Origin: Opitutia bacterium UBA7374 | GTDB taxonomy: Bacteria > Verrucomicrobiota > Verrucomicrobiia > Opitutales > Coraliomargaritaceae | Direction: 5' to 3' | Length of the DNA stretch: 41,425 nt | Assembly (NCBI GenBank): GCA_002469895.1 | Contig: DKOA01000010.1 | Span: 20,809-62,233 of the forward strand | Part shown: positions 8,870-18,022 of the stretch, in pieces | Position numbering within the stretch: position 1 is the first letter of the stretch | How the letters are laid out: each line of letters opens with the position of its first letter | The notes under the pieces: model-generated | The model's input: the letters and a program-made list of their open reading frames with translations, nothing else | Database searches by the model: none | Told to the model about the DNA's origin: nothing | Made by a program: the position numbers and the translations under genes

Positions 8870-10171
8870 ATGCGGAGCTTTCGTTACACTCTCACTCTTG
8901 CCCTGGTTAGCCTTGTTGCGCTACTGCCCAGAGTACCGGCAGAAACCTTTGAAGATATCAGCACACATCTGGATACGGATGGCACCTTCTTCGGGTTTAT
9001 TGACTTTGCCGGTGATGGCCATGAATTAGGCCAGGCACTCAACAGCATCTACTCCGAATTGGTCGTCCATCAGCCGATGCTTGCCTTTGTCCAAATGGAT
9101 TTCCATCGACTGTTTGAAACGCTCGGATTTTCCAGCCTTCAAGCAATCGGTGTCAGCTCCAAGCCGCTAGCCGATGGCATCCACGCCAATCGGTTTGCGC
9201 TCTCGCTGCAAAATGGCGAACCCGAAGGACTTCTCCGGATCTATGGAGATCCCAGTAAAGCCATTGCCACCTTTACCGCGGCAGAACTGGCTCCGGCTGA
9301 TGCCACCGGTGCCTATACCGGCAACCTACAACTGGATGCCCTGAAAGACGTCGTCGTCACCCTCATGACGCAATTCATGGGCCCCGTGGGAGAAATCCTT
9401 GCCAATGCCAAACTCGAAGAGACCCTCCCCGGAACTAATCTCAGATATTCTGCACTGATTGATACACTCTCCGGCAAATGGCATATCTTCTGGCAGGAAG
9501 AAATGGATGATACTTTCAACTCAACGATCAAAGTATGGTTGCGTATTGAGGGTGCCGCGACACTGGCCGATCGGCTCAAGCCACTTGCCGATGCCATGCA
9601 GTTCGTCTACCACCAGACGGAGAATGGCGTGCAGGCAGATTTGAGCAGCCTTCTGCCCCTGCCTGGTTACGGCCTTTATATGGAGACCTCCAACGAGCCG
9701 GATTCATTCACGCTTTATACGCATGCCGACTGGGGACCCGACAGCTCGGGCCCCCGCCTCAGCGAGACCGATGACTTTCGAAGACTCGCCCAATACCTGC
9801 CCACAGAAGCACTCAATTTCACCTACACGAGCGCCTTTGATATCCATTCATTACTCCAGGCGATTCGCCTGAACAGTCCAGAACTGGGGCCCTATCTGCC
9901 GGCTATGGAAAAAACTCTGGATCTCTTTATCGGAGACTTTCTCAAACCGGCCATAAGCGCCACCTGCTATGAAAAGGACGTCTTGATAACGCATAACTAC
10001 GCCGCCTACTCGATCAAACAGGCGACAATGCTTCTGCCCGCCGCCTTCCTTGGCGGGCTCACGGCCGCTGCGGCCATTCCGATGCTCGAGTCGATGGACT
10101 CCGTCTTGCCGAAGGCAACTGGAGTCGAAGAAACGCCCACGGATGCAGATGCAGAAAATCCAGCTAACTGA
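8870..10171 (+). CDS. Uncharacterised secreted or periplasmic protein with a hydrophobic C-terminal segment
   Basis: I do not recognise a named family. The frame is open from 8723, but the ATG at 8870 begins a clear signal peptide (basic MRSFR, then hydrophobic YTLTLALVSLVALLP, with likely cleavage after VPA). This gives 433 residues. The mature part is rich in short alternating hydrophobic strands and lacks cysteines except one near the C-terminus. Near the C-terminus is a hydrophobic stretch (LLPAAFLGGLTAAAAIPML) that could be a membrane anchor, followed by a short acidic tail. The size and pattern recall large uncharacterised exported proteins (DUF3352-like) of the PVC group, but that likeness is weak. 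The 189 bp upstream must hold divergent promoters for this gene and the helicase. Confidence 0.7.
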   Translation: MRSFRYTLTLALVSLVALLPRVPAETFEDISTHLDTDGTFFGFIDFAGDGHELGQALNSIYSELVVHQPMLAFVQMDFHRLFETLGFSSLQAIGVSSKPLADGIHANRFALSLQNGEPEGLLRIYGDPSKAIATFTAAELAPADATGAYTGNLQLDALKDVVVTLMTQFMGPVGEILANAKLEETLPGTNLRYSALIDTLSGKWHIFWQEEMDDTFNSTIKVWLRIEGAATLADRLKPLADAMQFVYHQTENGVQADLSSLLPLPGYGLYMETSNEPDSFTLYTHADWGPDSSGPRLSETDDFRRLAQYLPTEALNFTYTSAFDIHSLLQAIRLNSPELGPYLPAMEKTLDLFIGDFLKPAISATCYEKDVLITHNYAAYSIKQATMLLPAAFLGGLTAAAAIPMLESMDSVLPKATGVEETPTDADAENPAN

Positions 10172-10227
10172 TCTGGATCAAAGAAAGCCTGCTTGCACTC
10201 TCTGGCCTCTCGGCATTAGATAGACGC

Positions 10228-11094
10228 ATGTCTCAAATTTACCGCGGTCGTATTGCGCCTACCCCGACCGGTCACCTGCACCTCGGCCATGCCCGAACCT
10301 TTTGGATCGCTATGGAGCGGGCCCGCGAAGCAGGCGGACAACTCTTGTACCGCAATGAGGATATCGACCGGCAACGCTGCAAAGCTAAATATGCCGAAGC
10401 CGCGATGGAAGACCTCCGGTGGTTTGGCTGCCAATGGGAAGAAGGCCCAGACATGAGCGGCCCCTGTGCTCCTTACAACCAAAGCCAGCGCACGGATTTT
10501 TTCCTTCAGGCATGGAGACAACTGAAAGACTCCGGTCACATTTATCCCTGCGATAAAACCCGAAAAGATGTAGCCCAAGCGACTCTGGCTCCCCATGAGG
10601 CCGAAGCGATGGACGAGCCACTCTACCCAGAAACTTGGCGCCCGCCGGTCGGAGCCGGGCAAGACGCTGAAGAACCCGGCGCAACCAATTGGCGTTTCCG
10701 TGTGCCCACTGCCCGAGAAATCGTCTTCGACGACGGGCGCCTCGGCCCCTGCGCCTTCACTGCCATGCAAGACTTTGGCGACTTTCTTATCTGGAGAAAG
10801 GACGGTGCGCCGGCCTATGAACTCGCCGTCGTTGTCGACGACCATGCCATGCAAATAAGCGAGGTCGTACGCGGTGAAGATCTTCTCATCTCCACCGCTC
10901 GGCAAATACTCCTCTACCAGGCTCTTGGCTATCCGCCACCCCAATTCTACCACACGCCTCTACTCTGTGACCCTGATGGGCAACGTCTGGCCAAGCGCCA
11001 TAGATCCCTCTCCCTGCGCGAATTGCGCGAGGAGGGTCACACTCCGGAACAACTACGTCAAAATGAAGACTGGTGGTCCGGACTGGAGGATTAA
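10228..11094 (+). CDS. gluQ: Glutamyl-Q tRNA(Asp) synthetase
   Basis: A shortened glutamyl-tRNA synthetase of 288 residues: the catalytic domain is present and the anticodon-binding domain is absent. GluQ enzymes attach glutamate to the queuosine base of tRNA(Asp). The start IAPTPTGHLHLGHA holds the HIGH-like signature (HLGH), and LAKRH is the KMSKS-like loop. Binding-pocket blocks RNEDID and VVRGEDLL are present. The cysteines of the zinc site seen in some family members are not obvious: only YPCDKTRKD remains in that region. It is followed after 20 bp by glpK on the same strand. Confidence 0.88.
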   Translation: MSQIYRGRIAPTPTGHLHLGHARTFWIAMERAREAGGQLLYRNEDIDRQRCKAKYAEAAMEDLRWFGCQWEEGPDMSGPCAPYNQSQRTDFFLQAWRQLKDSGHIYPCDKTRKDVAQATLAPHEAEAMDEPLYPETWRPPVGAGQDAEEPGATNWRFRVPTAREIVFDDGRLGPCAFTAMQDFGDFLIWRKDGAPAYELAVVVDDHAMQISEVVRGEDLLISTARQILLYQALGYPPPQFYHTPLLCDPDGQRLAKRHRSLSLRELREEGHTPEQLRQNEDWWSGLED

Positions 11095-11114
11095 CAATCC
11101 CTCAAAGAAACCAT

Positions 11115-12608
11115 ATGCCCCGAGACTATATACTCGCCCTGGACCAAGGCACCACTAGCTCACGAGCACTCCTATTTGATCGGGAAGGCCACCAAATTGG
11201 AATCGAGCAACGTGAGTTCAGTCAGCATTTCCCGGAGGACGGCTGGGTCGAACACGATGCCAATCAAATCTGGGCCACGCAAAGTGCGGTCGCCGTAGAA
11301 GTCCTTTCACGCAACCAGATGGATGCTGAGGACATCGCCGCCATCGGAATTGCCAACCAGCGGGAGACGACCGTGCTCTGGCATCGTACCACCGGACAAC
11401 CCCTACACCGGGCGATCGTCTGGCAGGACAGACGCACAGCCGGAATCTGCCAAAACCTCAGATCCGCCGGACTGGAAGCAAAATTCCAAGAAAAGACCGG
11501 TCTCCGGCTGGACCCCTACTTCTCCGGCACCAAGCTAAAGTGGCTACTCGACAACGTACCCGGGGCTCGAGCACAAGCCGAGCGCGGCGAAATTGCCTTC
11601 GGCACAATCGATAGCTGGATCCTATGGAATCTGACTCGCGGACGAATCCATAAAACCGATTCAACCAACGCCAGTCGTACCCTACTCTACAATATACACG
11701 ACGGCCAATGGGATGCTGAACTACTCTCCATCCTGAACATCCCCGAAACGGTACTCCCCGAGGTTCATCCCTCCGGCCATTTCTTCGGGGAAGCGGCCCG
11801 GGCCGGGCTCGAAGGCATCCCCGTAGCGGCCATGGCAGGCGACCAGCAAGCCGCCCTTTTTGGCCAAGCCTGTTTTGCCCCGGGACAGGCAAAAAATACC
11901 TACGGCACCGGATGCTTCCTCCTTCGTCCGATCGGATCAAAGCCAAGCCCATCCCGTCACAACCTACTAACGACCCTGGCCTGCACAACAAGTGACCATC
12001 TTGCCTACGCAACAGAAGGTAGCGTCTTTATCGGCGGTGCAGTCATCCAGTGGCTGCGCGACTCGCTTGGCCTGCTCAAAGATGCCAGCCAAAGTGCCGC
12101 CTTGGCGCAGTCCGTACCCGACTCCGGAGGCATCCACATAGTTCCGGCATTCTCCGGACTGGGTGCCCCTCACTGGGATCCGGAGGCACGTGGCACTCTT
12201 TGTGGAATCACTCGCGGCACCAGCGCGGCACACCTCGTACGAGCAGCACTCGAGGCCATCGCTTTCCAATCTGCCGACGTGCTCCGCGCAATGGATGCGG
12301 ATCATGGTATCCCCCTCGCCGAATTGCGCGTAGACGGCGGCGCATCGCGGAACGACTTCCTTATGCAATTCCAGTCAAACCTTATGCAAGTCCCCGTACT
12401 CCGGCCCGAAATCACCGAGACCACTGCGCTCGGAGTTGCCTACCTCGCAGGGCTCACCACAGGATTCTGGAAAGATCCATCCACCCTAGTGCAACAGTGG
12501 CGCGTCGAAAAGCGCTTTGAACCAATGATTTCAGCAGACCAGGCGGACACTCTGAGCGACGGTTGGCGACGGGCCCTGCATGCAACCAAGGCGTGGTCTG
12601 AAAAATAA
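11115..12608 (+). CDS. glpK: Glycerol kinase
   Basis: An FGGY-family kinase that phosphorylates glycerol to sn-glycerol 3-phosphate in the cytoplasm. The N-terminal ATP-binding block LALDQGTTSSRAL is at about residues 7-19; then come IVWQDRRT, the family block FGTIDSWILW, AGDQQAALFGQ, and YGTGCFLL. The C-terminal GGASRNDFLMQFQ is the second FGGY signature region. The frame extends to 11073 inside gluQ, but the ATG at 11115 matches the family start (497 residues, close to the E. coli length). No glycerol facilitator or GlpD gene is next to it. Confidence 0.95.
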   Translation: MPRDYILALDQGTTSSRALLFDREGHQIGIEQREFSQHFPEDGWVEHDANQIWATQSAVAVEVLSRNQMDAEDIAAIGIANQRETTVLWHRTTGQPLHRAIVWQDRRTAGICQNLRSAGLEAKFQEKTGLRLDPYFSGTKLKWLLDNVPGARAQAERGEIAFGTIDSWILWNLTRGRIHKTDSTNASRTLLYNIHDGQWDAELLSILNIPETVLPEVHPSGHFFGEAARAGLEGIPVAAMAGDQQAALFGQACFAPGQAKNTYGTGCFLLRPIGSKPSPSRHNLLTTLACTTSDHLAYATEGSVFIGGAVIQWLRDSLGLLKDASQSAALAQSVPDSGGIHIVPAFSGLGAPHWDPEARGTLCGITRGTSAAHLVRAALEAIAFQSADVLRAMDADHGIPLAELRVDGGASRNDFLMQFQSNLMQVPVLRPEITETTALGVAYLAGLTTGFWKDPSTLVQQWRVEKRFEPMISADQADTLSDGWRRALHATKAWSEK

Positions 12609-12701
12609 GTCAGAAAAAACTTGGAATAGACTCGCTTGCCAAAGGAACAAAATTTGCTTCATAAACAGTATAGTTTTATTTTTCTAACCGATTTTACTGC
12701 G

Positions 12702-13370
12702 ATGAACTTCCTATTTCTAATTATTGTACCGTTACTCGTCGGCCTTTGGGCACAGATGAAAGTCAAGGGCACCTATGCAAAGTACGTCCGGGTTCCCTCC
12801 CGCGGTCGCATCACCGGATTTGAAGCGGCACAGGCGGTTATGTCCAGCGCTGGTATTACTGATGTGGAAATTGTCCAGTGCCAGGGTACACTGACGGACC
12901 ACTATGACCCAAACAACAAACGACTCGCGCTGAGTGAGGAAAACTACCGTGGCACGAGTTTGGCCGCACTGGGAGTAGCCGCTCATGAAGCCGGTCACGC
13001 CATCCAACACAAGCAAGCCTACGCTCCGCTCAACCTGCGCATGGCGCTCGTGCCCATTACCGGATTTGCTTCTCAATTACTCCCTATTTATATCATGGGC
13101 AGCCTTTTCCTGATGGGCCCGCGTTCCGGCATGTTTCTCATGCTCGGTATTTTCATTTATCTCGTTTTGACTGTATTCCAGTTAGTCACGCTACCTGTAG
13201 AGTTCGATGCCAGCAAGCGAGCCAAAGCACAATTGGTTAACCTCGGCATCGTCGAAGTAGACGAGCTTGAGGGTGTCAATAAAACGCTCGACGCAGCAGC
13301 GTACACCTATGTGGCTGCTTTCGTATCCAGCCTCGGCTGGTTGCTTTATTTACTCGCTCAGCGCAGGTAG
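12702..13370 (+). CDS. Membrane zinc metallopeptidase (YugP / Zn_peptidase_2 family)
   Basis: A 222-residue integral membrane protein with an N-terminal span (MNFLFLIIVPLLVGLW), the zinc-binding helix HEAGH at residues 95-99, and two or three further hydrophobic spans after residue 110 (LLPIYIMGSLFLM, LGIFIYLVLTVFQL, and the C-terminal VSSLGWLLYLL). FDASKRAKA supplies the probable third-ligand region. This matches the widespread YugP family, whose physiological substrate is not established. The ORF runs back to 12636, but the ATG at 12702 starts exactly at the first membrane span. It is convergent with rny, with 7 bp between the two stops. Confidence 0.88.
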   Translation: MNFLFLIIVPLLVGLWAQMKVKGTYAKYVRVPSRGRITGFEAAQAVMSSAGITDVEIVQCQGTLTDHYDPNNKRLALSEENYRGTSLAALGVAAHEAGHAIQHKQAYAPLNLRMALVPITGFASQLLPIYIMGSLFLMGPRSGMFLMLGIFIYLVLTVFQLVTLPVEFDASKRAKAQLVNLGIVEVDELEGVNKTLDAAAYTYVAAFVSSLGWLLYLLAQRR

Positions 13371-13377
13371 GGCCCCG

Positions 13378-14895
13378 CTACACCGCAGTTTCCTGAAAAC
13401 GCTGCTCGCGGATCACCGTTATTTCAATGGAGCCGGGGTAGCTCAGCTCATTTTCAATCCGGGTACGAATGTTCCGTGCCAGCGAACGGGCATTCTCTTC
13501 GTCAATCTTATCCGGCTCGACGATGACCCGCACCTCGCGACCTGCCTGTATGGCATAGGCATCGATCACTCCTTTTTGCTCTAGAGCAATCTCTTCAATG
13601 CTCCGTACGCGCTCAATAAAACCATCCATCGAAGAGGCACGTGCTCCTGGGCGCGCGGCCGATAACGAGTCCGCCACCATAACCAAACCGGCAAATGCAC
13701 TTTCTGCCGGCACCTCCTGGTGATGCGCGGCAACGGCATTGACCACCCGGGCATCTTCCCCGTGCTGCTTTATTAAATTAGACCCCGCAATGGCGTGACT
13801 GCCGCCGTGCTCTTCATTTAATGATTTTCCAATATCATGAAAGAGGCCTGCGCGTTTCGCCAACTCCGTATCCAGCCCAATCTCGGCGGCAATCAGCCCA
13901 CAAAGGTGCCCGACCTCTACAGAATGAGCCAGCGTGTTCTGACTGTTCGACAGGCGGTAATGTAATTTACCCAACACACCGACAACCTCCGGATGTACTT
14001 TGCTCAAACGCAGCTCCCGCAAGGCAGACTCACCATGCTCGTAAATACTGGCCGACATATCCTCCTCTGCCTGAGTCACCGCTGCTTCGATATTGGCCGG
14101 GTGGATTCGCCCATCCCGCACAAGTGCCTCCAGAGCCAGCCGGGCAATTTCGCGACGCACCGGATCAAAACTCGAAACCAAAACCGAGTCCGGCGCCTCG
14201 TCGATCATCAAAGTCGTCCCCGTACTATGTTCAAAAGTTCGGATATTTCGCCCTTCCCGGCCAATGATACGCCCCTTCATTTCTTCACTCGGTAGAGCCA
14301 CCACTGTGGCGGTTGCGTCATTCATCGGCTTAGCCGTAATTCGCTGCATCGAGGCCAGAAGGATTCGTTTCGCCTCTTCCATCATCTCTGCATCCGAGCG
14401 CCCGAGCAACTCTCGGCGCCGATCCTGGATCTCCTCGCGGCAATCCTGCTCAGCACCATGCAGGACTTGCCTGCGGGCCGCCTCTTCGTCCATCTGCGAA
14501 ATGTGGTAGAGTTTCAGTTTATAGAGACGGCGTACTTTCTCCGCTTCATGAGCGGCCGCTTCCAAATCAGCCTCGCGATCGTCCAAATCCTTCTCTTTCT
14601 GAGAGACCACCAATCGGTCCTTTTCTATACGCTCTTCTAAATGTGCTAAATCCCGCGCCTCACTATCCAGCTCTTTTCGGCGACTCAGCATCTCCCGCTC
14701 CAATTCCGCCTCCCGGTCCTTGAGCGCCAGTTCCAGACCGCTGCGCGTCTCATTCGCCTTCAGTCTTTCCTCCCGCCCCTCAACGTCAAACTGACGCCGA
14801 ATCGCTTCCGTCTTTCGCTTACAGACATACCAAGCAAACCCGAGAGCTCCGATGAAAAGCCCGGAATAAACCCACAATATCGTGTTGTTCAACAT
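13378..14895 (-). CDS. rny: Ribonuclease Y
   Basis: A membrane-anchored endoribonuclease that initiates mRNA decay. From the ATG at 14895 the order is: an N-terminal membrane span (ILWVYSGLFIGALGFAWYV), a long charged coiled coil of about 150 residues, a KH RNA-binding domain (EMKGRIIGREGRNIRTFE), then the HD phosphohydrolase domain with HSVEVGHL and LFHDIGKSLNEEH, and the family C-terminal domain ending in ITVIREQRFQETAV. The length is about 505 residues. The ORF continues upstream to 15048 over the polX stop, but that extension is low in hydrophobic order and unlike the family. It lies 142 bp downstream of polX. Confidence 0.95.
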   Translation of the reverse strand: MLNNTILWVYSGLFIGALGFAWYVCKRKTEAIRRQFDVEGREERLKANETRSGLELALKDREAELEREMLSRRKELDSEARDLAHLEERIEKDRLVVSQKEKDLDDREADLEAAAHEAEKVRRLYKLKLYHISQMDEEAARRQVLHGAEQDCREEIQDRRRELLGRSDAEMMEEAKRILLASMQRITAKPMNDATATVVALPSEEMKGRIIGREGRNIRTFEHSTGTTLMIDEAPDSVLVSSFDPVRREIARLALEALVRDGRIHPANIEAAVTQAEEDMSASIYEHGESALRELRLSKVHPEVVGVLGKLHYRLSNSQNTLAHSVEVGHLCGLIAAEIGLDTELAKRAGLFHDIGKSLNEEHGGSHAIAGSNLIKQHGEDARVVNAVAAHHQEVPAESAFAGLVMVADSLSAARPGARASSMDGFIERVRSIEEIALEQKGVIDAYAIQAGREVRVIVEPDKIDEENARSLARNIRTRIENELSYPGSIEITVIREQRFQETAV

Positions 14896-15037
14896 TCGGC
14901 AAAGAAACCTGAAATGAATCAACCGGTGGGGTACGCTAAAAAGCGACCGGACAATTAAGGTAGTACTGAGAGTGAAATATAATGTACCCCCTGAAACATT
15001 TTTCAAGTACAACTTCGACTTCTCAAATCGACCTGTT

Positions 15038-16753
15038 TCAGCCGCCAAACCACTCTTTTACAGCCTTCGCCGAACGGGTATTCAATACCTGCGCGGGAGC
15101 GAGCCAACCCTTTCGGGCAATATTCACCCCGGCGTGGAAATAACCCAGTCCGGAGGTCTGGTGGGCATCCGGGTTGATCGCGCAGACCAATCCGCGCTCC
15201 GCCGCCCGTCGCCAGTGTCGCCAATCCATATCCAGACGCTGCGGATTCGCGTTGATCTCAATAATTACTTTGTTGGCAATGGCCGCGTCGATCACCTTCT
15301 CCAGATCAATCCGGTACGGCTCACGCCGCAGCAAAAGGCGACCCGTAGGATGTCCCAGCATCGTCGTGGCCGGATGTTCGATGGCCCGGATCACCCGTGC
15401 CGTCATCTCCCCTTCCGGTTGACTGAAGGCCGAGTGCACCGACATCACCGCATAATCCAGCGCAGCCAATGTTGCATCTTCCAGATCAAGCGAACCGTCC
15501 GGCAGGATGTCACACTCAATCCCGGCAAAGACATGAACCGACGACTGGCCCGATTCATTGAACGCCCGAATGCTCTCCACCATCTTCAGGACCCGGGCGT
15601 CATTCAGGCCGTTCGCCTGCACACTGCTCTTCGAATGATCCGCTAGCCCGAGGTACTCGAAACCCAGCGCTGCAGCGGCGGCGGCCATCTCTTCAATCGT
15701 CGCCCGCCCGTCCGAAGCATTTGTATGATTGTGAAAAACTCCACGGATCGCGCCCGCATCCAATAATGACGGCACCTCTGTAATCTCCAGCTCACCCAGG
15801 CCCTCCCGCAACTCCGGCGGAATCTCCGGCAAACCCAGAAATGCAAATAAATCTTTCTCCGTGGAAATGCCCAAAGCAGCTGGCTCCGCCTCATCCTTCT
15901 TCGTCAATCCCCACTCACTCAGACTATAGCCCGCTGCTAATGCCCGCTGACGCATCGCTACGTTGTGCTCCTTCGATCCCGTGAAATGATGCAAAGCAAA
16001 AGCAAACTGCTCCGGCGGCACCACACGCAAGTCTGCCTGTAGACCCGACTCAAATCGCACACTCGATTTCGTCTGCCCCTTCGCTGTGACCTCCCTCACT
16101 TCCGGCAAGCCGGTAAACCAATCCATCACCGGCTCCGGCTCTTTCGACGCCACAATAAAATCCAGATCCCCCACCGTTTCCATCAAACGCCGCAAGCTCC
16201 CTGCCACCTCCGCGCGCTCCACCCCGGACAACCTGCGCAGCCCCTCGAGAATCGGCACGGCACGCTCGTTTGCCATCCACCAGAGATGCCGCTTCGCATA
16301 GGCCGCACGATTCTCAATACCACTCAAAATCTTTGCCTCCGACTTCGCCCCGAAGCCCTGCAAGCCAGCCACGCGACCGGCCTCGCAAGCCGCTTTCAAA
16401 GCCGCAACACTCTCCACCTCCAGAGCGTCGTGCAATCGCTTCACCTTCTTCCCCCCCAGACCCGGAATCTCCAGCATCTCAATCAGGCCCGGCGCAATTG
16501 AAGCCTTCAGCTTGTCATAAAAAGGTAATTCGCCGGAGGCATGAAGCGTCTCGATCTTATCCACCAGCGCACTGCCGATCCCCTTCATCGAGCCCAGTTG
16601 GCCCTCGGCAATCAACACAGCAAGATCCGCCTCCATCGTCTCCAATGCACGCGCACCGCTGGCATACGCCCGGATCTTGAAAGGATTCTCCCCCTTCAGC
16701 TCGAGCAATACGGCAATCTCTTCCAATACCCCAACAATATCTGCCTTATCCAT
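15038..16753 (-). CDS. polX: PolX-type DNA polymerase with PHP 3'-5' exonuclease domain
   Basis: A 571-residue bacterial family X polymerase, the usual length. The N-terminal part has the helical 8-kDa-like domain (NPFKIRAYASGARAL) and HhH motifs (MKGIGSALVDKI, IPGLGGKKVKRL). The polymerase palm motif VGDLDFIVAS with two metal-binding aspartates follows. The C-terminal PHP domain starts at HNHTNASDGR and includes LGLADHSKSS, FAGIECDIL and GHPTGRLLL, the metal ligands of the nuclease. It is thought to act in gap filling during base excision repair. It starts 9 bp after the menE stop and is probably read from the menC-menE promoter. Confidence 0.94.
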   Translation of the reverse strand: MDKADIVGVLEEIAVLLELKGENPFKIRAYASGARALETMEADLAVLIAEGQLGSMKGIGSALVDKIETLHASGELPFYDKLKASIAPGLIEMLEIPGLGGKKVKRLHDALEVESVAALKAACEAGRVAGLQGFGAKSEAKILSGIENRAAYAKRHLWWMANERAVPILEGLRRLSGVERAEVAGSLRRLMETVGDLDFIVASKEPEPVMDWFTGLPEVREVTAKGQTKSSVRFESGLQADLRVVPPEQFAFALHHFTGSKEHNVAMRQRALAAGYSLSEWGLTKKDEAEPAALGISTEKDLFAFLGLPEIPPELREGLGELEITEVPSLLDAGAIRGVFHNHTNASDGRATIEEMAAAAAALGFEYLGLADHSKSSVQANGLNDARVLKMVESIRAFNESGQSSVHVFAGIECDILPDGSLDLEDATLAALDYAVMSVHSAFSQPEGEMTARVIRAIEHPATTMLGHPTGRLLLRREPYRIDLEKVIDAAIANKVIIEINANPQRLDMDWRHWRRAAERGLVCAINPDAHQTSGLGYFHAGVNIARKGWLAPAQVLNTRSAKAVKEWFGG

Positions 16754-16762
16754 TCAGACAAA

Positions 16763-18022
16763 CTAGCCCACGCTCTTCGCCTGACAAGCGCTGATGGCAT
16801 CCACTTGCTTAAAGCGCTTCGGCACCTTGTGGGGACTCAGTACTTCTTTCAGTCGCTGGCGGATGTTCTCCGTATCCAGACTGCTTTGGCTTTGAAGGTA
16901 GGCGACAACGACTTCGCCCCACTCTTCATCCGGCTCGCCAACGACCTGCGCCGCTTCGATCGCCTCGATCTGAAGCAGGGCCTGCTCCACTTCTGCGGGA
17001 TCGACCTTCTCACCGCCGGTATTGATCAAGCGATCCATTCGCCCAAGCACATGCAGGCCTCCCCGCTCGTCCAAATAGCCGCGGTCACCGGTGCAAAAGC
17101 CTTCAGCTAAATCGATTGGCTCCCGTCCGTGATACCCCTGGAACAAGGCTGGAGTCCGGACACGGATGCCTCCATCGGAATCCACGCCGATCTTTGCCTC
17201 GCCCAGCGGAGCAGCTCCGGGGGCATCCCTGTTGAGAAAATCCTCCGCCGGGACAGCCGCGATCATCGCTGCGGTTTCCGTCATCCCATACACTTGGACG
17301 ATTGGTAGATGTGCCTTCCGTGCCTCAGCAGCCAGCGCCTCCGGTAGGGCCGCACCGCCAACAAATACTGCACGGGCGACACGCAAGCGTTCCACCGCAG
17401 CGGCATCCGACAAGCTCCGCTGCAGCTGAGTCGGTACGAGTGACACACAATAACCTGCCGTCACTGCCTCATCAAAACGGATCTGCCCACCCGTGGAAAA
17501 GGCACGCACCAACTGCATCAATCCACTGACATGATGGAGCGGCAGCAAACAACTGGAGTGAATCGGATCCCCTCCGAGAAAATCATGCAGCCCCCGGGTG
17601 GCGGCGAGCAGGCTGGCCCAATCGTGAATCGCCAGTTTGACACCACCGGTAGTCCCTCCCGTGGGGATTAAAATTTGGCCCGGTAACGGATGGTGCACGC
17701 CCTCCCTTGTTGTCGTGTCCATGGGCATGTTGCCAACAATCATTGCCGGATTGACCAAGCCGGAAAGCGCCGCCCACTCTGCACTGCCCCACTTCGGATT
17801 TGCCAGAATCAGTGGCACTCCCAGAGAGAGCCCCGCAAAGAACGCCGTAGAAAATCGAATCGGATCACTCTCTGCCAATAAGACCCCCCGCTCAGCAACC
17901 GCATCATTTGCTGCGAAACGAGCAGCCTGCTCACGCACCAAAGCAGAAAACGCCTCACCGGAAAAACCCACGATCCAGTCGCGCTGTACATCCTTTACAT
18001 CCATTTTTAGAGGCGTTTCCAT
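16763..18022 (-). CDS. menE: o-Succinylbenzoate-CoA ligase (acyl-AMP ligase family)
   Basis: An AMP-forming acyl-CoA synthetase of 419 residues, shorter than typical family members and consistent with MenE. It activates o-succinylbenzoate in menaquinone synthesis. The ATP-binding loop IPTGGTTGGVKLA and the VYGMTETAAM motif are clear; the hinge and C-terminal lid include GEKVDPAEVEQALL. The C-terminus is odd: after VPKRFKQVD the expected TGK-x-x-R block reads QAKSVG and the protein ends. A lysine is kept, but the motif is degenerate and cut short. The ATG at 18022 overlaps menC by 16 bp and has a GGAAGAG just upstream; an ATG at 18004 would avoid the overlap. Confidence 0.87.
   Translation of the reverse strand: METPLKMDVKDVQRDWIVGFSGEAFSALVREQAARFAANDAVAERGVLLAESDPIRFSTAFFAGLSLGVPLILANPKWGSAEWAALSGLVNPAMIVGNMPMDTTTREGVHHPLPGQILIPTGGTTGGVKLAIHDWASLLAATRGLHDFLGGDPIHSSCLLPLHHVSGLMQLVRAFSTGGQIRFDEAVTAGYCVSLVPTQLQRSLSDAAAVERLRVARAVFVGGAALPEALAAEARKAHLPIVQVYGMTETAAMIAAVPAEDFLNRDAPGAAPLGEAKIGVDSDGGIRVRTPALFQGYHGREPIDLAEGFCTGDRGYLDERGGLHVLGRMDRLINTGGEKVDPAEVEQALLQIEAIEAAQVVGEPDEEWGEVVVAYLQSQSSLDTENIRQRLKEVLSPHKVPKRFKQVDAISACQAKSVG

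Noticed and set aside
10216..10953. 245-codon frame on the minus strand opposite gluQ
   Set aside because: gluQ has HIGH- and KMSKS-like motifs in the plus frame; the antisense product resembles nothing.
13378..15048. Longer N-terminus for RNase Y, starting at 15048
   Set aside because: The added 51 residues overlap polX and precede the membrane anchor; the ATG at 14895 gives the standard domain layout.
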